Assembly (NCBI RefSeq): GCF_000023225.1
Contig: NC_013173.1
Span: forward strand, 932,501 to 996,500
DNA length: 64,000 bases
Source of the DNA: Desulfomicrobium baculatum DSM 4028
GTDB lineage: Bacteria > Desulfobacterota > Desulfovibrionia > Desulfovibrionales > Desulfomicrobiaceae
Direction: 5' to 3'
The translations under genes and the position numbers were made by a program. Positions 49,031 to 57,743 of the stretch are shown here, one piece after another (position 1 is the stretch's first letter; each line of letters opens with the position of its first letter). Below the pieces are notes generated by a model, which made no database searches, was not told the origin of the DNA, and was given only the letters and a program-made list of their open reading frames with translations.

Positions 49031-49939
49031 ATGAAGAAATATTTGACGCGAATTTTTATTTTCTTGGCTGCAATAATTTTTTCATTAGCAATAGTTTTTT
49101 TGTATCTGCTGCCGACATCTGCTGATGTTATTGATGAGAAGGAATCACCGTATCAGACTATTTTCATCTCAGAGGCTAATGGAATACGTAGAATGCATGT
49201 CGGGTCGTTGTTGGATAGATCAAGTGCCATGGATTTGAAAGACCCGTTTCGGCACGTTTATGAGTACACGGCAATGATGATGCTGGTGTCCGGCTATGTG
49301 GATGCGCCGAAAAAAATTCTCGTGGTCGGACTTGGCGGCGGAACCGTCACTCGTACCCTCCGGATGATCTACCCCGATGCGGAAATCACGAATGTTGAAT
49401 TCGACCCCGAGATCGTCGCCATGGCCCGGCAGTATTTCGGGTATGCGGAAGACGCAAAGATGAAGCTTGTGGTGGAGGATGCCCGGCGCTGGCTGCGGAG
49501 AACCACAGAGCAGTTCGATATGATTTTACTCGACGCCTATCACGGAGGCTATATTCCTTTTCATCTGACCACGCGCGAGTTTCTGGAGATTGTCCGTGAG
49601 CGGCTCTCGCAGGGCGGGGTAGTCTGTGCGAACACCTGGGTCAGTCAGGCCCTTGCCGATCGTGAATCGGCAACGTATCATGCGGTTTTTGGTGGATTTC
49701 ATCACTATATTGGCAAGTTGTCGACAAATCGAATTGTTGTGGCCGCGCCCGGCGGCCTGCCTTCTCCCGAGGCGGTGCGTAACAGGCTTGCGGAGTTGGA
49801 AGCCACGCGCAAGCCGCAGCGTCTCGATTTGAAGGGCATGTTCGAGAACCATTTCGCACCGAATCCGACCTGGCCCGACGGTACGAAGGTTTTGACCGAC
49901 GATTACGCTCCGGTTAATCTTTTGAAGGATGGTACATAG
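49031..49939 (+). CDS. Spermidine synthase-like aminopropyltransferase-fold protein
   Basis: The 302-aa protein begins with one membrane segment or signal anchor (about 7-29) and continues into a spermidine-synthase-type Rossmann domain: HVYEYTAMMMLV, ILVVGLGGGTVTRTL (SAM-type loop), VEFDPEIVAMARQYF, VEDARRWL and DMILLDAYHGGYIPFHL. The catalytic aspartate region reads LLDAYHGG rather than the DSSDP-like site of true spermidine synthases, so the reaction may differ. It stops one base before the membrane gene at 49941; in many bacteria these two parts are one polypeptide. The protein probably works at the membrane with that partner. Confidence 0.82.
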   Translation: MKKYLTRIFIFLAAIIFSLAIVFLYLLPTSADVIDEKESPYQTIFISEANGIRRMHVGSLLDRSSAMDLKDPFRHVYEYTAMMMLVSGYVDAPKKILVVGLGGGTVTRTLRMIYPDAEITNVEFDPEIVAMARQYFGYAEDAKMKLVVEDARRWLRRTTEQFDMILLDAYHGGYIPFHLTTREFLEIVRERLSQGGVVCANTWVSQALADRESATYHAVFGGFHHYIGKLSTNRIVVAAPGGLPSPEAVRNRLAELEATRKPQRLDLKGMFENHFAPNPTWPDGTKVLTDDYAPVNLLKDGT

Positions 49940-49940
49940 C

Positions 49941-50552
49941 ATGCGACATGCCTTCGATTTCCTCGTCTACAGCGTGGCTTTTCTGTCCGGCGGGGTACTG
50001 CTTGGGCTGGAAATTGTAGCCAGTCGGATACTGGCCCCGTATTTCGGCAATTCTGTCTATGTCTGGGGAAGCCTGATCAGCGTCTTTCTGTTGGCCCTCA
50101 GTATCGGCTACTGGCTCGGAGGGGGACTGGCCGACAGACGCCCGAGTCTGGTGGTACTGGCCAAGATACTGTCCTCTGCCGCGGTCTGCATTCTGATTCT
50201 TCCGCTCGTCTATCTGCCGGTCGGTAGGTATGTCGCGGATCTGGGGCTTGAATTTCGGTTTTCCGTACTCCTGATCAGCGTGCTGTTCTTTTTGGTGCCG
50301 TCGGTGCTCATGGGCATGGTTTCGCCTTTTGTGATCAAATTGAGCGCTACTGGGCTGGACGAAATAGGCCGAACGGCTGGTCGGGTGTATGCAATTTCGA
50401 CTTTGGGAAGCATTTCCGGAGCCATCGCTGTTTCATTTTTTTTCATTCAATGGCTTGGAACTCGTGCCATAGTCGTTGTTCTTGGTCTTATTCTCTTGTT
50501 TCTCGCCGTAATCTGTATGGCTTATGAAAGAAAATTTCGTGATTCAATATAA
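49941..50552 (+). CDS. Membrane partner of the spermidine synthase-like protein
   Basis: The 203-aa protein has about six membrane segments and matches the membrane domain that precedes spermidine-synthase domains in fused proteins: FLSGGVLLGLEIVASRILAP, YFGNSVYVWGSLISVFLLAL, SIGYWLGGGLADRRP, and GRVYAISTLGSISGAIAVSF. AAGGATGG precedes the ATG at 49941. It starts one base after the previous stop. Order is reversed from fused homologues, where the membrane part comes first. Substrate unknown. Confidence 0.82.
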   Translation: MRHAFDFLVYSVAFLSGGVLLGLEIVASRILAPYFGNSVYVWGSLISVFLLALSIGYWLGGGLADRRPSLVVLAKILSSAAVCILILPLVYLPVGRYVADLGLEFRFSVLLISVLFFLVPSVLMGMVSPFVIKLSATGLDEIGRTAGRVYAISTLGSISGAIAVSFFFIQWLGTRAIVVVLGLILLFLAVICMAYERKFRDSI

Positions 50553-50568
50553 TAAGACATGTAATTAG

Positions 50569-51666
50569 TTATTCCATGCTGGCATTGCCGGATTTTGAAG
50601 TGTTGAATTCCCGAATAAAAATTTCCCAAAATGCAATGAAAAGTGCAGCCACCAAGGGTCCCAGAACAAATCCGTTCATTCCAAACAGTGAAAAACCTCC
50701 AAGCGTCGAAAGCAGAACGATATAGTCAGGCAATTTTGTATCGCGTCCAACCAGAAGCGGTCGCAGAATATTATCTGCCAATCCGATAACGCCGGCTCCA
50801 TATGCTACCAGGATCACTCCGTGGGACAACTCGCCAATAGCGAACAGGTAAATAGCGACAGGCCCCCAGATCAATCCGGCTCCAATGACTGGTATTAAAG
50901 AAAGTAGAGTCATCACGACTCCCCATAACAACGCTCCGTGAATATCGAGTACCCAGAAAATAAATCCTCCCAAGATTCCCTGAACGGCTGCAACAAGCAG
51001 ATTGCCTTTCACTGTCGCACGCACTACTTCGGCAAACTTGTTAAAAAGCAAATACTCACGCTCATTCCCCAAGGGTAAGGCACGAACAAGTGTCGCTACA
51101 AGTTTGTCACCGTCTCGAAGCATGAAAAAAGCCATATAAAGCATCAATCCAAGAGCTACAAAAAACTGTAAAGTTCCCTGTCCAAGCGCAAGCGCATTTT
51201 GAGCGATATAACCACTAGAAGTGAGAGCAAAATCAGAAAGTTGTGCCTGAATGCTATTGATATCCAGATCAAATCGATCGAAAAAGTTTTTTATGCTTGG
51301 AAAAGCTGTTTGAACTTTATCAATACGATCTGCAATATCAAATTCTCCGCTTTTGAGACGGTTGTAAAGACTTGCTCCTTCTCGAAAAAAGGAGATGATA
51401 ACAAACAATGAGGGGATGATGCCGATTACAAAGCAAATCAATAATGTCCCCAGTGCCGCCAGATTGGGTTTTGGTTTCCCCATCCTGAGGAGCCGTTGGT
51501 ACATAGGCGAAAAAATCAGACCGATGATGCAGGCCCAAAAGATCGCTCCCCAAAAAGGCAAGAGCAAGAGCAAAAAGAGCAGACTCACAAGCACAAGCGT
51601 CATGAGAAATGTGACTTTTTCCAGGTGGACCTGCTCTGATCTTTGATTATGACGCTTCGTATCCAT
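50569..51666 (-). CDS. AI-2E family transporter (PerM/YhhT-like)
   Basis: The 365-aa integral membrane protein has about eight hydrophobic segments. Family features are FWGAIFWACIIGLIFSPMY near the N-terminus, a large soluble loop (about 95-150), the re-entrant-looking region LSLIPVIGAGLIWGPVAIYL, and DNILRPLLVGRD followed by LGGFSLFGMNGFVLGPLVAA. Members export small molecules or act as sodium/proton antiporters; the AI-2 label is historical. ATG 51666 with AAGGAG nine nt upstream is preferred over an upstream TTG. It is convergent with the membrane gene ending at 50552. Confidence 0.9.
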   Translation of the reverse strand: MDTKRHNQRSEQVHLEKVTFLMTLVLVSLLFLLLLLPFWGAIFWACIIGLIFSPMYQRLLRMGKPKPNLAALGTLLICFVIGIIPSLFVIISFFREGASLYNRLKSGEFDIADRIDKVQTAFPSIKNFFDRFDLDINSIQAQLSDFALTSSGYIAQNALALGQGTLQFFVALGLMLYMAFFMLRDGDKLVATLVRALPLGNEREYLLFNKFAEVVRATVKGNLLVAAVQGILGGFIFWVLDIHGALLWGVVMTLLSLIPVIGAGLIWGPVAIYLFAIGELSHGVILVAYGAGVIGLADNILRPLLVGRDTKLPDYIVLLSTLGGFSLFGMNGFVLGPLVAALFIAFWEIFIREFNTSKSGNASME

Positions 51667-51718
51667 CGTATTCAACTCCTTGATTAATCACTTACTGTAC
51701 AGAGCAACAAAATCACAT

Positions 51719-51748
51719 CCGGTTTTCGTAAACCGGTTTCCAAACCGG
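51719..51748. promoter_or_regulatory. Overlapping CCGGTTT dyads upstream of the AI-2E gene
   Basis: CCGGTTT (51719) pairs with AAACCGG (51730-51736), and CCGGTTT (51733-51739) pairs with AAACCGG (51742-51748). The two hairpins share sequence and are mutually exclusive. They could be an operator with tandem half-sites or a small RNA switch. Confidence 0.4.
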
Positions 51749-51866
51749 GAGTCCTCTCTGTCCACGCCTGTTGGTGGAAAAACATTCTGGTCAGGTAGGT
51801 CGTATCTCCCGCGTGACAATTATGGCTCTGCGATGCAGGGCGAGGATCGGTTCAGTTCTTCGATGT

Positions 51867-53177
51867 TCATGTGGGCATGATTTTTTTCTCGTGTACGTCA
51901 GCCAGTCTGCTGGCCAGAATTTTATCGGCCCGGTTGCCATCGAGGTCAACGACTTCAAGCCTCCATCCTTCCCACTCGACCGCATCACTCGTGCGAGGAA
52001 CGCTGCCGATAAGCCACATCATCATGCCGCTCAATGTGTTGTACCGTCCTTTGTGCTCTTCGGGAACGAATTTTAAATTGAGTCGATCCTTGAGTTCCGG
52101 GATGGGAATGAGACCGTCAAGAAGCCATGAGCCGTCTTCGCGCTGTACGCCCCAAACGTCCTCTGGATCGCGTGTTTTGAACTCGCCTGTGAGCGCTTCA
52201 AGAACATCTTGCAGTGTGATGAGACCCAATATTTCTCCATATTCGTCTATGACAAAAACCATTTGAACGCCGGATTCGCGGAATTGTTCCAGCAATTTTA
52301 TGCCTGTAAGGGTTTCCGGCACAAAAATAGCGGGTTGCAGGTAATCTTGGATGTTGCTTGATTCGCCTTTTATTCGTTGTTTGAGCAATCGCTTTGCGGT
52401 GATGATCCCAACAGTATTGTGCAATCCAACATGGCAGACAGGATATCTGGAATGGTCGGAGCTCATCAGATTTTCCAGGCTGCTTTCCAGTGACTTGTCT
52501 ATGTCGAGATAGATGATCTCGCTGCGTGGCGTCATCAGTGAAGCGATTTGACGATCATCCAGTCGGAACACATTGCGCATTATTTCATGCTCTTGCTTTT
52601 CGATCAATCCGACCTGCGATCCTTCGGCCAGCATGGAGTGGATATCTTCTTCCGTGAGGTTGGCGCTGTTCAATTCCTTTTTTCCCAGGAGTCGTAGCAG
52701 ACCGTCAGTGGAAACGGAGAGCAGGAAGACAAACGGGCGTGACATGGCGGCCAGCACCGAGATCGGTTTGGCCATGAATGTTGCGATGCCTTCCGCATGA
52801 AACTGGCCAATTCTTTTCGGCACCAATTCGCCAACAACAATCGAAAAGTATGTGATAACCACGACGACAAGAGTGGTTGCAGTTATCGAGCTGGTTTTTC
52901 CATCAAGACCAAGCTGGGTGAGCATGCCGGCAAGAGGGCCGGCCAGCGCGGATTCACCCACGATGCCGTTCATGATTCCGATGACGGTGATCCCGATTTG
53001 GACAGTGGAAAGAAACTGCGTGGGATCTTCCGCCAGGCGCATGGCGACAACCGCGGACTTGTCGCCGTCTTCAGCCAGTCGTTGAAGGCGGCTTTTACGT
53101 GCCGTCACAAGGGCTATCTCGGACATGGCGAATACGCCGTTGAGTATGATGAGAGCTGCTAATAGCGCAATATTCAT
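51867..53177 (-). CDS. CNNM/CBS/CorC_HlyC family membrane protein
   Basis: The 436-aa protein has the CNNM membrane domain (about 1-160; FAMSEIALVTARKSRLQRLA, QIGITVIGIMNGIVGESALA, GELVPKRIGQFHAE), a pair of CBS domains (about 200-315) and a C-terminal CorC_HlyC domain (about 335-425). Members are linked to magnesium or cobalt export and are often annotated as hemolysins, which is misleading. The CBS pair suggests ATP or nucleotide control. An AGGAG site lies before the ATG. It is transcribed in the same direction as the AI-2E gene, 200 bp upstream of it. Confidence 0.92.
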   Translation of the reverse strand: MNIALLAALIILNGVFAMSEIALVTARKSRLQRLAEDGDKSAVVAMRLAEDPTQFLSTVQIGITVIGIMNGIVGESALAGPLAGMLTQLGLDGKTSSITATTLVVVVITYFSIVVGELVPKRIGQFHAEGIATFMAKPISVLAAMSRPFVFLLSVSTDGLLRLLGKKELNSANLTEEDIHSMLAEGSQVGLIEKQEHEIMRNVFRLDDRQIASLMTPRSEIIYLDIDKSLESSLENLMSSDHSRYPVCHVGLHNTVGIITAKRLLKQRIKGESSNIQDYLQPAIFVPETLTGIKLLEQFRESGVQMVFVIDEYGEILGLITLQDVLEALTGEFKTRDPEDVWGVQREDGSWLLDGLIPIPELKDRLNLKFVPEEHKGRYNTLSGMMMWLIGSVPRTSDAVEWEGWRLEVVDLDGNRADKILASRLADVHEKKIMPT

Positions 53178-53480
53178 GCTTTTTCTCCTGAACCCGTAGT
53201 ATGGCCTTCATGGTCGATAGTAAACTATCTCAGGTTTGGGCGGGTCTGGAAAGAGCCAGGCAGGTCACGTCTTCCATCCGGGGCGCAAACGGGCCAGCAT
53301 GATTCACATCTTGACCTGAAGCGCAATGTCAAACCCCAGGTTCATTGGTTTGGACTTGACATGAACAGATATGTCGAGGAATAGGAGTTTTTATTAACGA
53401 AGTTTGTTTCGCGAATAAATATGCGCACAGGCGTTGCCTCTGACGACAAGCCCACACTCAACCATTACGGAAGGATACTC
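53178..53480. other. Divergent intergenic region
   Basis: No gene. Contains divergent promoters for the CNNM gene (minus) and the HTH gene (plus), of which none is clear. TTGACATGAACAGATATGTCG near 53353 includes GACAT/ATGTC half-sites and may be an operator. Confidence 0.35.
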
Positions 53481-53789
53481 ATGCCCATCACACCTCCGCC
53501 GTCCTCATGGACTTTTTTGACCAATCACACACATGTCCTGTTCTGTCTGTCCCGGGATCCGGGCATGCGCATGAAGGACATTGCCAGCGAGGTCGGCATC
53601 ACGGAGCGTGCCGTCCAGCACATCGTTGCAGACTTGCGTGCCGCCGGTTACCTGATCGGGTCGCGCGAAGGCCGACGGGTCACGTATACCATCCTGCGCG
53701 ACCAGCGTCTGCGCCATCCTTTGGAGAGCGGCTGTTGCATTGGCGACGTCCTTGAGGTTTTGGAACGCTTTACGGAAGCTTCAAGATGA
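53481..53789 (+). CDS. Winged-helix transcriptional regulator
   Basis: The 102-aa protein has an MarR/ArsR-like winged helix: HVLFCLSRDPGMRMKDIASE, VGITERAVQHIVADLRAAGY (recognition helix), LIGSREGRRVTYTI (wing). ATG 53481 has AAGGA seven nt upstream. The stop overlaps the start of the MFS transporter (ATGA), so they are coupled and the regulator very likely controls the transporter. Two adjacent cysteines (GCC) near residue 85 could sense a metal or redox signal, which is speculative. Confidence 0.82.
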   Translation: MPITPPPSSWTFLTNHTHVLFCLSRDPGMRMKDIASEVGITERAVQHIVADLRAAGYLIGSREGRRVTYTILRDQRLRHPLESGCCIGDVLEVLERFTEASR

Positions 53790-54967
53790 AATGGGTTGTT
53801 CTTTGCGCAGGATGTCTGACCCAGATGATACTTGGAGGCATTTACGCATGGAGTGAGTTTGTTCCGCTTCTGACAAACGAATATGGTTTAACATCAAGTC
53901 AGTGTGGCCTCATTTTTGGTGCCACTATTGCGGTTTTTACCAGTGTCATGATACCCGCAGGGCGTTTTTTGCAGCGTCATGGAGCACGTTTGACAGCGAC
54001 AGTCGGCGCAGTGCTTTTTTCTGGGGGATATCTGGCGGCATCGTTGTCACAAGGAAACTTCTTCCTGCTGTTCCTGAGTCTCAGTGTGATCACGGGAGCC
54101 GGAATCGGATTCGGATACATCTGTCCTCTGACGGTCTGCATGCAATGGTTTCCGAATAAAAAGGGGCTCGTGACCGGAGTCTCGGTTGCTGGCTTCGGGG
54201 CAGGCGCCATCCTTCTGAGTGGCGTGGCCGAACATCTTCTCGTGACCCGCGACATGGACGTGATGCATGTTTTTCGCTTTGTCGGCCTTGGCTCTGGCGC
54301 AATCGCACTATGCAGCGCCCTGCTGATGCGCGAGCCACAGCCGGACAGCCACATCCAAAGCCACAATGCTCCAGTCAGGCCAGTTCTTGATTTCAACTTG
54401 CTGACTTCGCGAAACTTCCTGCTCCTGTGCCTTGGCATGTTTTGCGGAACCTTCGCGGGGCTGCTGGTAGTGGGAAATCTCAAGCCCATTGCCTTATCCT
54501 TGGGACTCGGGAGTTCGACCGCCACTCTGGCCATATCGGTCTTCGCCCTGGGTAATGCTATCGGCAGGATAGGCTGGGGACAGGTTCACGATCGTGTCGG
54601 TTCGCGTCTGGCCATTTTTCTTTCTCTGGCTTTTTTGGGGTTGAGCATGCTGCTCTTATTGCTGCCCCCTGTGCCCTCGCTGGTGCAAGCCGCCGTGCTG
54701 TTCACTGGTATCGGATTTGGCGGTTGCTTTGTCGTTTATGCAGCCTCCATAGTCGATCAGCTTGGGATAGATTTGTTTCCCCGGCTTTATCCCATTTGTT
54801 TCCTCTGGTACGGTCTTGCAGCACTTATAGGTCCGCCGCTGGGGGGCATTGTTGCTGATGCGACCGGATCGTATGGAATATCCATTGCGATGAGTGCGTT
54901 GTTCGTCTTGATCACAGCGCCGCTGACGTGGTTCTTGTTCCAAAAGAAAACGCTTGTAAGGTTATGA
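53786..54967 (+). CDS. MFS transporter, oxalate/formate antiporter (OFA) type
   Basis: The 393-aa protein has 12 predicted membrane segments. The opening GGIYAWSEFVPLL, the loop GRFLQRHGAR, GFGYICPLTVCMQWFPNKKG and the late DLFPRLYPICFLWYGLAALI with GPPLGGIVADATGSY are typical of the OFA subfamily of the major facilitator superfamily. OFA members exchange small carboxylates such as oxalate and formate, attractive for a sulfate reducer, but substrate cannot be set from sequence. It overlaps the HTH gene by 4 bp. Confidence 0.9.
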   Translation: MKWVVLCAGCLTQMILGGIYAWSEFVPLLTNEYGLTSSQCGLIFGATIAVFTSVMIPAGRFLQRHGARLTATVGAVLFSGGYLAASLSQGNFFLLFLSLSVITGAGIGFGYICPLTVCMQWFPNKKGLVTGVSVAGFGAGAILLSGVAEHLLVTRDMDVMHVFRFVGLGSGAIALCSALLMREPQPDSHIQSHNAPVRPVLDFNLLTSRNFLLLCLGMFCGTFAGLLVVGNLKPIALSLGLGSSTATLAISVFALGNAIGRIGWGQVHDRVGSRLAIFLSLAFLGLSMLLLLLPPVPSLVQAAVLFTGIGFGGCFVVYAASIVDQLGIDLFPRLYPICFLWYGLAALIGPPLGGIVADATGSYGISIAMSALFVLITAPLTWFLFQKKTLVRL

Positions 54968-55134
54968 TTTTCTGTTGAGTCATTATCTAACGTTATTTAT
55001 ATGGAAAAATTGAGATTTTTTTACGATAATTGATGTATTTATAAATCAATTTATTTTTGAAATGATGTGAATTAAAATTTTTTCTTGTTCATGTGTTTTG
55101 TAAAATGCCGTTTTATTTTATAAGGAGTTTATTT

Positions 55135-55821
55135 ATGAGTATTTTGAATCTTCTTGATCAAATGTTGCAGTCAGGTCAGGGAGCATTGCAAAACGCTGGA
55201 AATCGCGGGCATGCTCCAGCGCAGGGAAATCCTTTGGGTGCCCTGCTCACGGGAGCGGGAGGCGGCGCTTTGGCTGCCGGTACAATCGGGGTGCTCATGG
55301 GCAGCAAAAAGGCGCGAAAGATCGGAGGTTCGGCGTTAAAATACGGCGGTCTCGCAGCGCTCGGCCTGGTGGCCTACAAGGCTTTCAACACGTGGCAGCA
55401 GAACAACTCATCCGCAGTTCAGATACCGCAGCCCCGGACGGTTGACAGGATTCCAGCTGCCGAAGCCGAATTTCATGGAAAGGCGGTTCTTCGGGCGATT
55501 ATCGCGGCTGCGAAGGCGGATGGTCACATTGACGATCGTGAACGGCAATTGATCGACCAGAGTATCGCGCAGTTAACCGATGACCGGGAACTGCAGTTTT
55601 GGGTTGACCAGGAGCTGCGCAAGCCCATGGATCCCGCTGAAATCGCGACTTCCGCCACAACTCCAGAGATTGCCGCTGAAATGTATTTGGCCAGCCTGCT
55701 GATGGTGGACGAGGAAAATTTCATGGAGCGTGCTTACCTGGACGAGCTGGCTCGCCAGCTGAAGTTTGATCCGTCCTTTAAGCTGGAGCTGGAGCGTCAA
55801 GCCAGGCAAGCACAAGGTTGA
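55135..55821 (+). CDS. DUF533/YebE-like TerB-fold protein
   Basis: The 228-aa protein starts at ATG 55135 with AAGGAG nine nt upstream. Residues 1-70 are Gly/Ala-rich with a weak hydrophobic stretch (GAGGGALAAGTIGVLMGSKK and ALKYGGLAALGLVAYKAF), and the C-terminal half (about 120-225) is a TerB-like helical domain: LRAIIAAAKADGHIDDRERQ, EIAAEMYLASLLMVDEENFM and ERAYLDELARQL. YebE-type proteins are inner-membrane stress-related proteins of unknown role. It is preceded by AT-rich non-coding DNA and stands alone. Confidence 0.85.
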   Translation: MSILNLLDQMLQSGQGALQNAGNRGHAPAQGNPLGALLTGAGGGALAAGTIGVLMGSKKARKIGGSALKYGGLAALGLVAYKAFNTWQQNNSSAVQIPQPRTVDRIPAAEAEFHGKAVLRAIIAAAKADGHIDDRERQLIDQSIAQLTDDRELQFWVDQELRKPMDPAEIATSATTPEIAAEMYLASLLMVDEENFMERAYLDELARQLKFDPSFKLELERQARQAQG

Positions 55822-55974
55822 TTTGTTCATGAATACAAATTGGTATGGTTTTTTGGCAGCAAATACAGACTGAAGAGATTCCCCCGGAGGTGATTCGTGA
55901 GCAAACAAGATGACCAGTATACATCGGCCGGCCCCCAAGGGAAGGGGATGCCGGCCTCTGTGCAGCTTTTTCCT

Positions 55975-56220
55975 CTAACGCATAAGCAGGGTCGGGATTT
56001 TTGCGGAGCGCAGCAGGTCTGATGTCTTGCTCCCGAAGAACAGGTTGCGCAGTGGGGAATGGCTGTATGCGCCCATGATCAGCATATCGATTTCCTGATC
56101 ACGCACGTATTGGGCGATGATGCTCTCCGCATCGCCGGGGATAAAAGCGTCGGTCACCTCGAATCCTGCCGAATCCAGTGTCGTCTTGGCCCATTCTTCA
56201 GCTTGGTCGTGTATAGACCG
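55975..56220 (-). pseudogene. Truncated universal stress protein
   Basis: Only the C-terminal half of a UspA-like domain is present: AEEWAKTTLDSAGFEVTDAF, IPGDAESIIAQYVRDQEIDM, LIMGAYSHSPLRNLFFGSKT and SDLLRSAKIPTLLMR. The ATP-binding GxxxxG region (GAYSHSPLRNLFFGS) survives. The N-terminal half is missing, replaced by the 3' end of the methyltransferase gene, whose stop overlaps this frame by about 20 bp. The frame upstream of residue 30 is shadow sequence of that gene. Confidence 0.7.
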
Positions 56221-56914
56221 CAAAAAAATGGGGAACGGGTGGATTTTGGTTGTCATCGTAGGCGAGAAAATATTTCTCGACGAGATTGGCCCGCACGAAG
56301 CCGTCGATTTCGCTCCGGTCCAGGGCAATGGGGAATGTCTGCGAGTGGTCTCCAATCTCCCGGCTACGGCACGACACCACGATTTCTCCTCCCGGCGCGA
56401 CCAGTTCCGCGATGGCGCTCAGTGCTCTGGCGCGGTTTGGGCCGGAGAGGATCTGGATGGTGTTGCATTCGTACACGAGGTCGAAACCGCGCAGCCAGTG
56501 GACGGGATGGTCGAACAGGTCGGCGACGAGGTAGTCCACGGAACTGTCGGGGTAGCGCCTGCGGCACATGTCGATGGCCGAGGGCGAGATGTCAAAAGCC
56601 ACAACCGCGTAGCCGCGCTCCCGCAGCGCCTCGGCGTCGTCGCCCAGACCGCAGCCGACCACGATCGCGCGGCGGCCGGACTGCCGGGGATGGCTGTCGA
56701 CCCAGTCAAGAAGCAGGGGATTGGGCTCAAGGTCTGCCCAGTAGACCTTTTTGATCTCGCCGTCGGCCTGCGCGTAGAACTCCTCGAACCAGCCGTCCGG
56801 GTCGCCCTTGTCGGCGTATGTTTTGGCCATCAACTGCGTTGCGAGCTTGGGGTTGTCCAAGGGCGTCTCCGTGATTGGCCCGCCAACTGGCAAGACCGGC
56901 GTTTGGGATACCAT
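56198..56914 (-). CDS. Class I SAM-dependent methyltransferase
   Basis: About 238 aa from an ATG at 56914; a GTG at 56953 is an alternative and neither has a good ribosome-binding site. The fold is clear: AIVVGCGLGDDAEALRERGY (motif I), VVAFDISPSAIDMCRRRYPD (motif II), DLVYECNTIQILSG (motif IV) and LVAPGGEIVVSCRSRE. The N-terminal FEEFYAQADGEIKKVYWADL recalls the thiopurine methyltransferase-like or TehB-like group. Substrate unknown. Its 3' end runs into the truncated universal stress protein, and it lies at the downstream end of the minus-strand defence-type cluster. Confidence 0.83.
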   Translation of the reverse strand: MVSQTPVLPVGGPITETPLDNPKLATQLMAKTYADKGDPDGWFEEFYAQADGEIKKVYWADLEPNPLLLDWVDSHPRQSGRRAIVVGCGLGDDAEALRERGYAVVAFDISPSAIDMCRRRYPDSSVDYLVADLFDHPVHWLRGFDLVYECNTIQILSGPNRARALSAIAELVAPGGEIVVSCRSREIGDHSQTFPIALDRSEIDGFVRANLVEKYFLAYDDNQNPPVPHFFAVYTRPS

Positions 56915-57067
56915 AGTTCTATATGGGCCGTGGACATGGACATCAAGTGCCACAGGTTCCAGCCAAGCGCGTAGGGTGAACGAATCACGATATTATATCG
57001 GCACGGCCAGGGCAGTGGCGGTTGGTGAAGTCCTTGTTCATGTAAGCGTGCCAACCGTGCGTCTTTT

Positions 57068-57661
57068 TCAGGGCAGGGCGTAAGACACCTTGTTCTCATT
57101 GATGAGGATCCAGCCTTTGCTCTGCATTTCGGCCAAGAGCGACGTGAGCTCCTCATCGGCGAGCTGCTTCTGGAACAGGGCGCTGATGGTGCTGGAGAGC
57201 GTCTTGATGGTGCGCGGCTTGGCCGCTCCACGCTGCTTGATGTTGGAGACAATCACCTCGATCTTCTCTGAAGCGGATTTGGCGTTGGAGGCCTTGAGCA
57301 GGGGAATGTCGGCAATGGAACTGGAACGTGCGACCGAAATCTTGTTGCTTCGAAGATGCTGGATCAGCGGGTCAAAGCCCGTGTCCTTGGAAATAACGTG
57401 GAAGTAGGCTGTCTGATCCTGGGCGGCCAACTGGCCGACATAGAAGGCGATATGGAAATCCAGGGCATTGGATCCGTTGCCGGAAATCTTTACGTACTCG
57501 GCCCGCGTGCCCATCTTCTGGATCGCGGCCGCGAGGACGAAGGGCAGCTTCGTCTGGCTCGCCCCGACAAACAGGAGAATCTTGAAGTGCTCGGCATCCA
57601 GTCCGGCCAGCGCGTCGACGTGGACGTTTTCGTAGTCGATGAGGACATAGTTCGTGCGCAA
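57068..57661 (-). CDS. PIN/NYN-like domain protein
   Basis: The 197-aa protein starts at a TTG (57661) preceded by GGGGGAAG. YVLIDYENVHVDALAGL at the N-terminus supplies the first acidic residues of a PIN-like ribonuclease site; later acidic positions are ALDFHIAFYVGQLA and VISKDTGFDPLI. This is the NYN/LabA-like PIN branch. The C-terminal third (about 145-197: RTIKTLSSTISALFQKQLAD, ELTSLLAEMQSKGWILI) looks like a small winged helix. RNA cleavage is likely for the fold. It lies 82 bp downstream of the helicase gene and may be co-transcribed. Confidence 0.78.
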   Translation of the reverse strand: MRTNYVLIDYENVHVDALAGLDAEHFKILLFVGASQTKLPFVLAAAIQKMGTRAEYVKISGNGSNALDFHIAFYVGQLAAQDQTAYFHVISKDTGFDPLIQHLRSNKISVARSSSIADIPLLKASNAKSASEKIEVIVSNIKQRGAAKPRTIKTLSSTISALFQKQLADEELTSLLAEMQSKGWILINENKVSYALP

Positions 57662-57743
57662 AATACTTCCCCCTTCATGATGATGTCTGTGAGCGGGTGC
57701 TTATTTATTCGAAGCAGTTAAGAAGCAGCGTGCGGTACCATTT

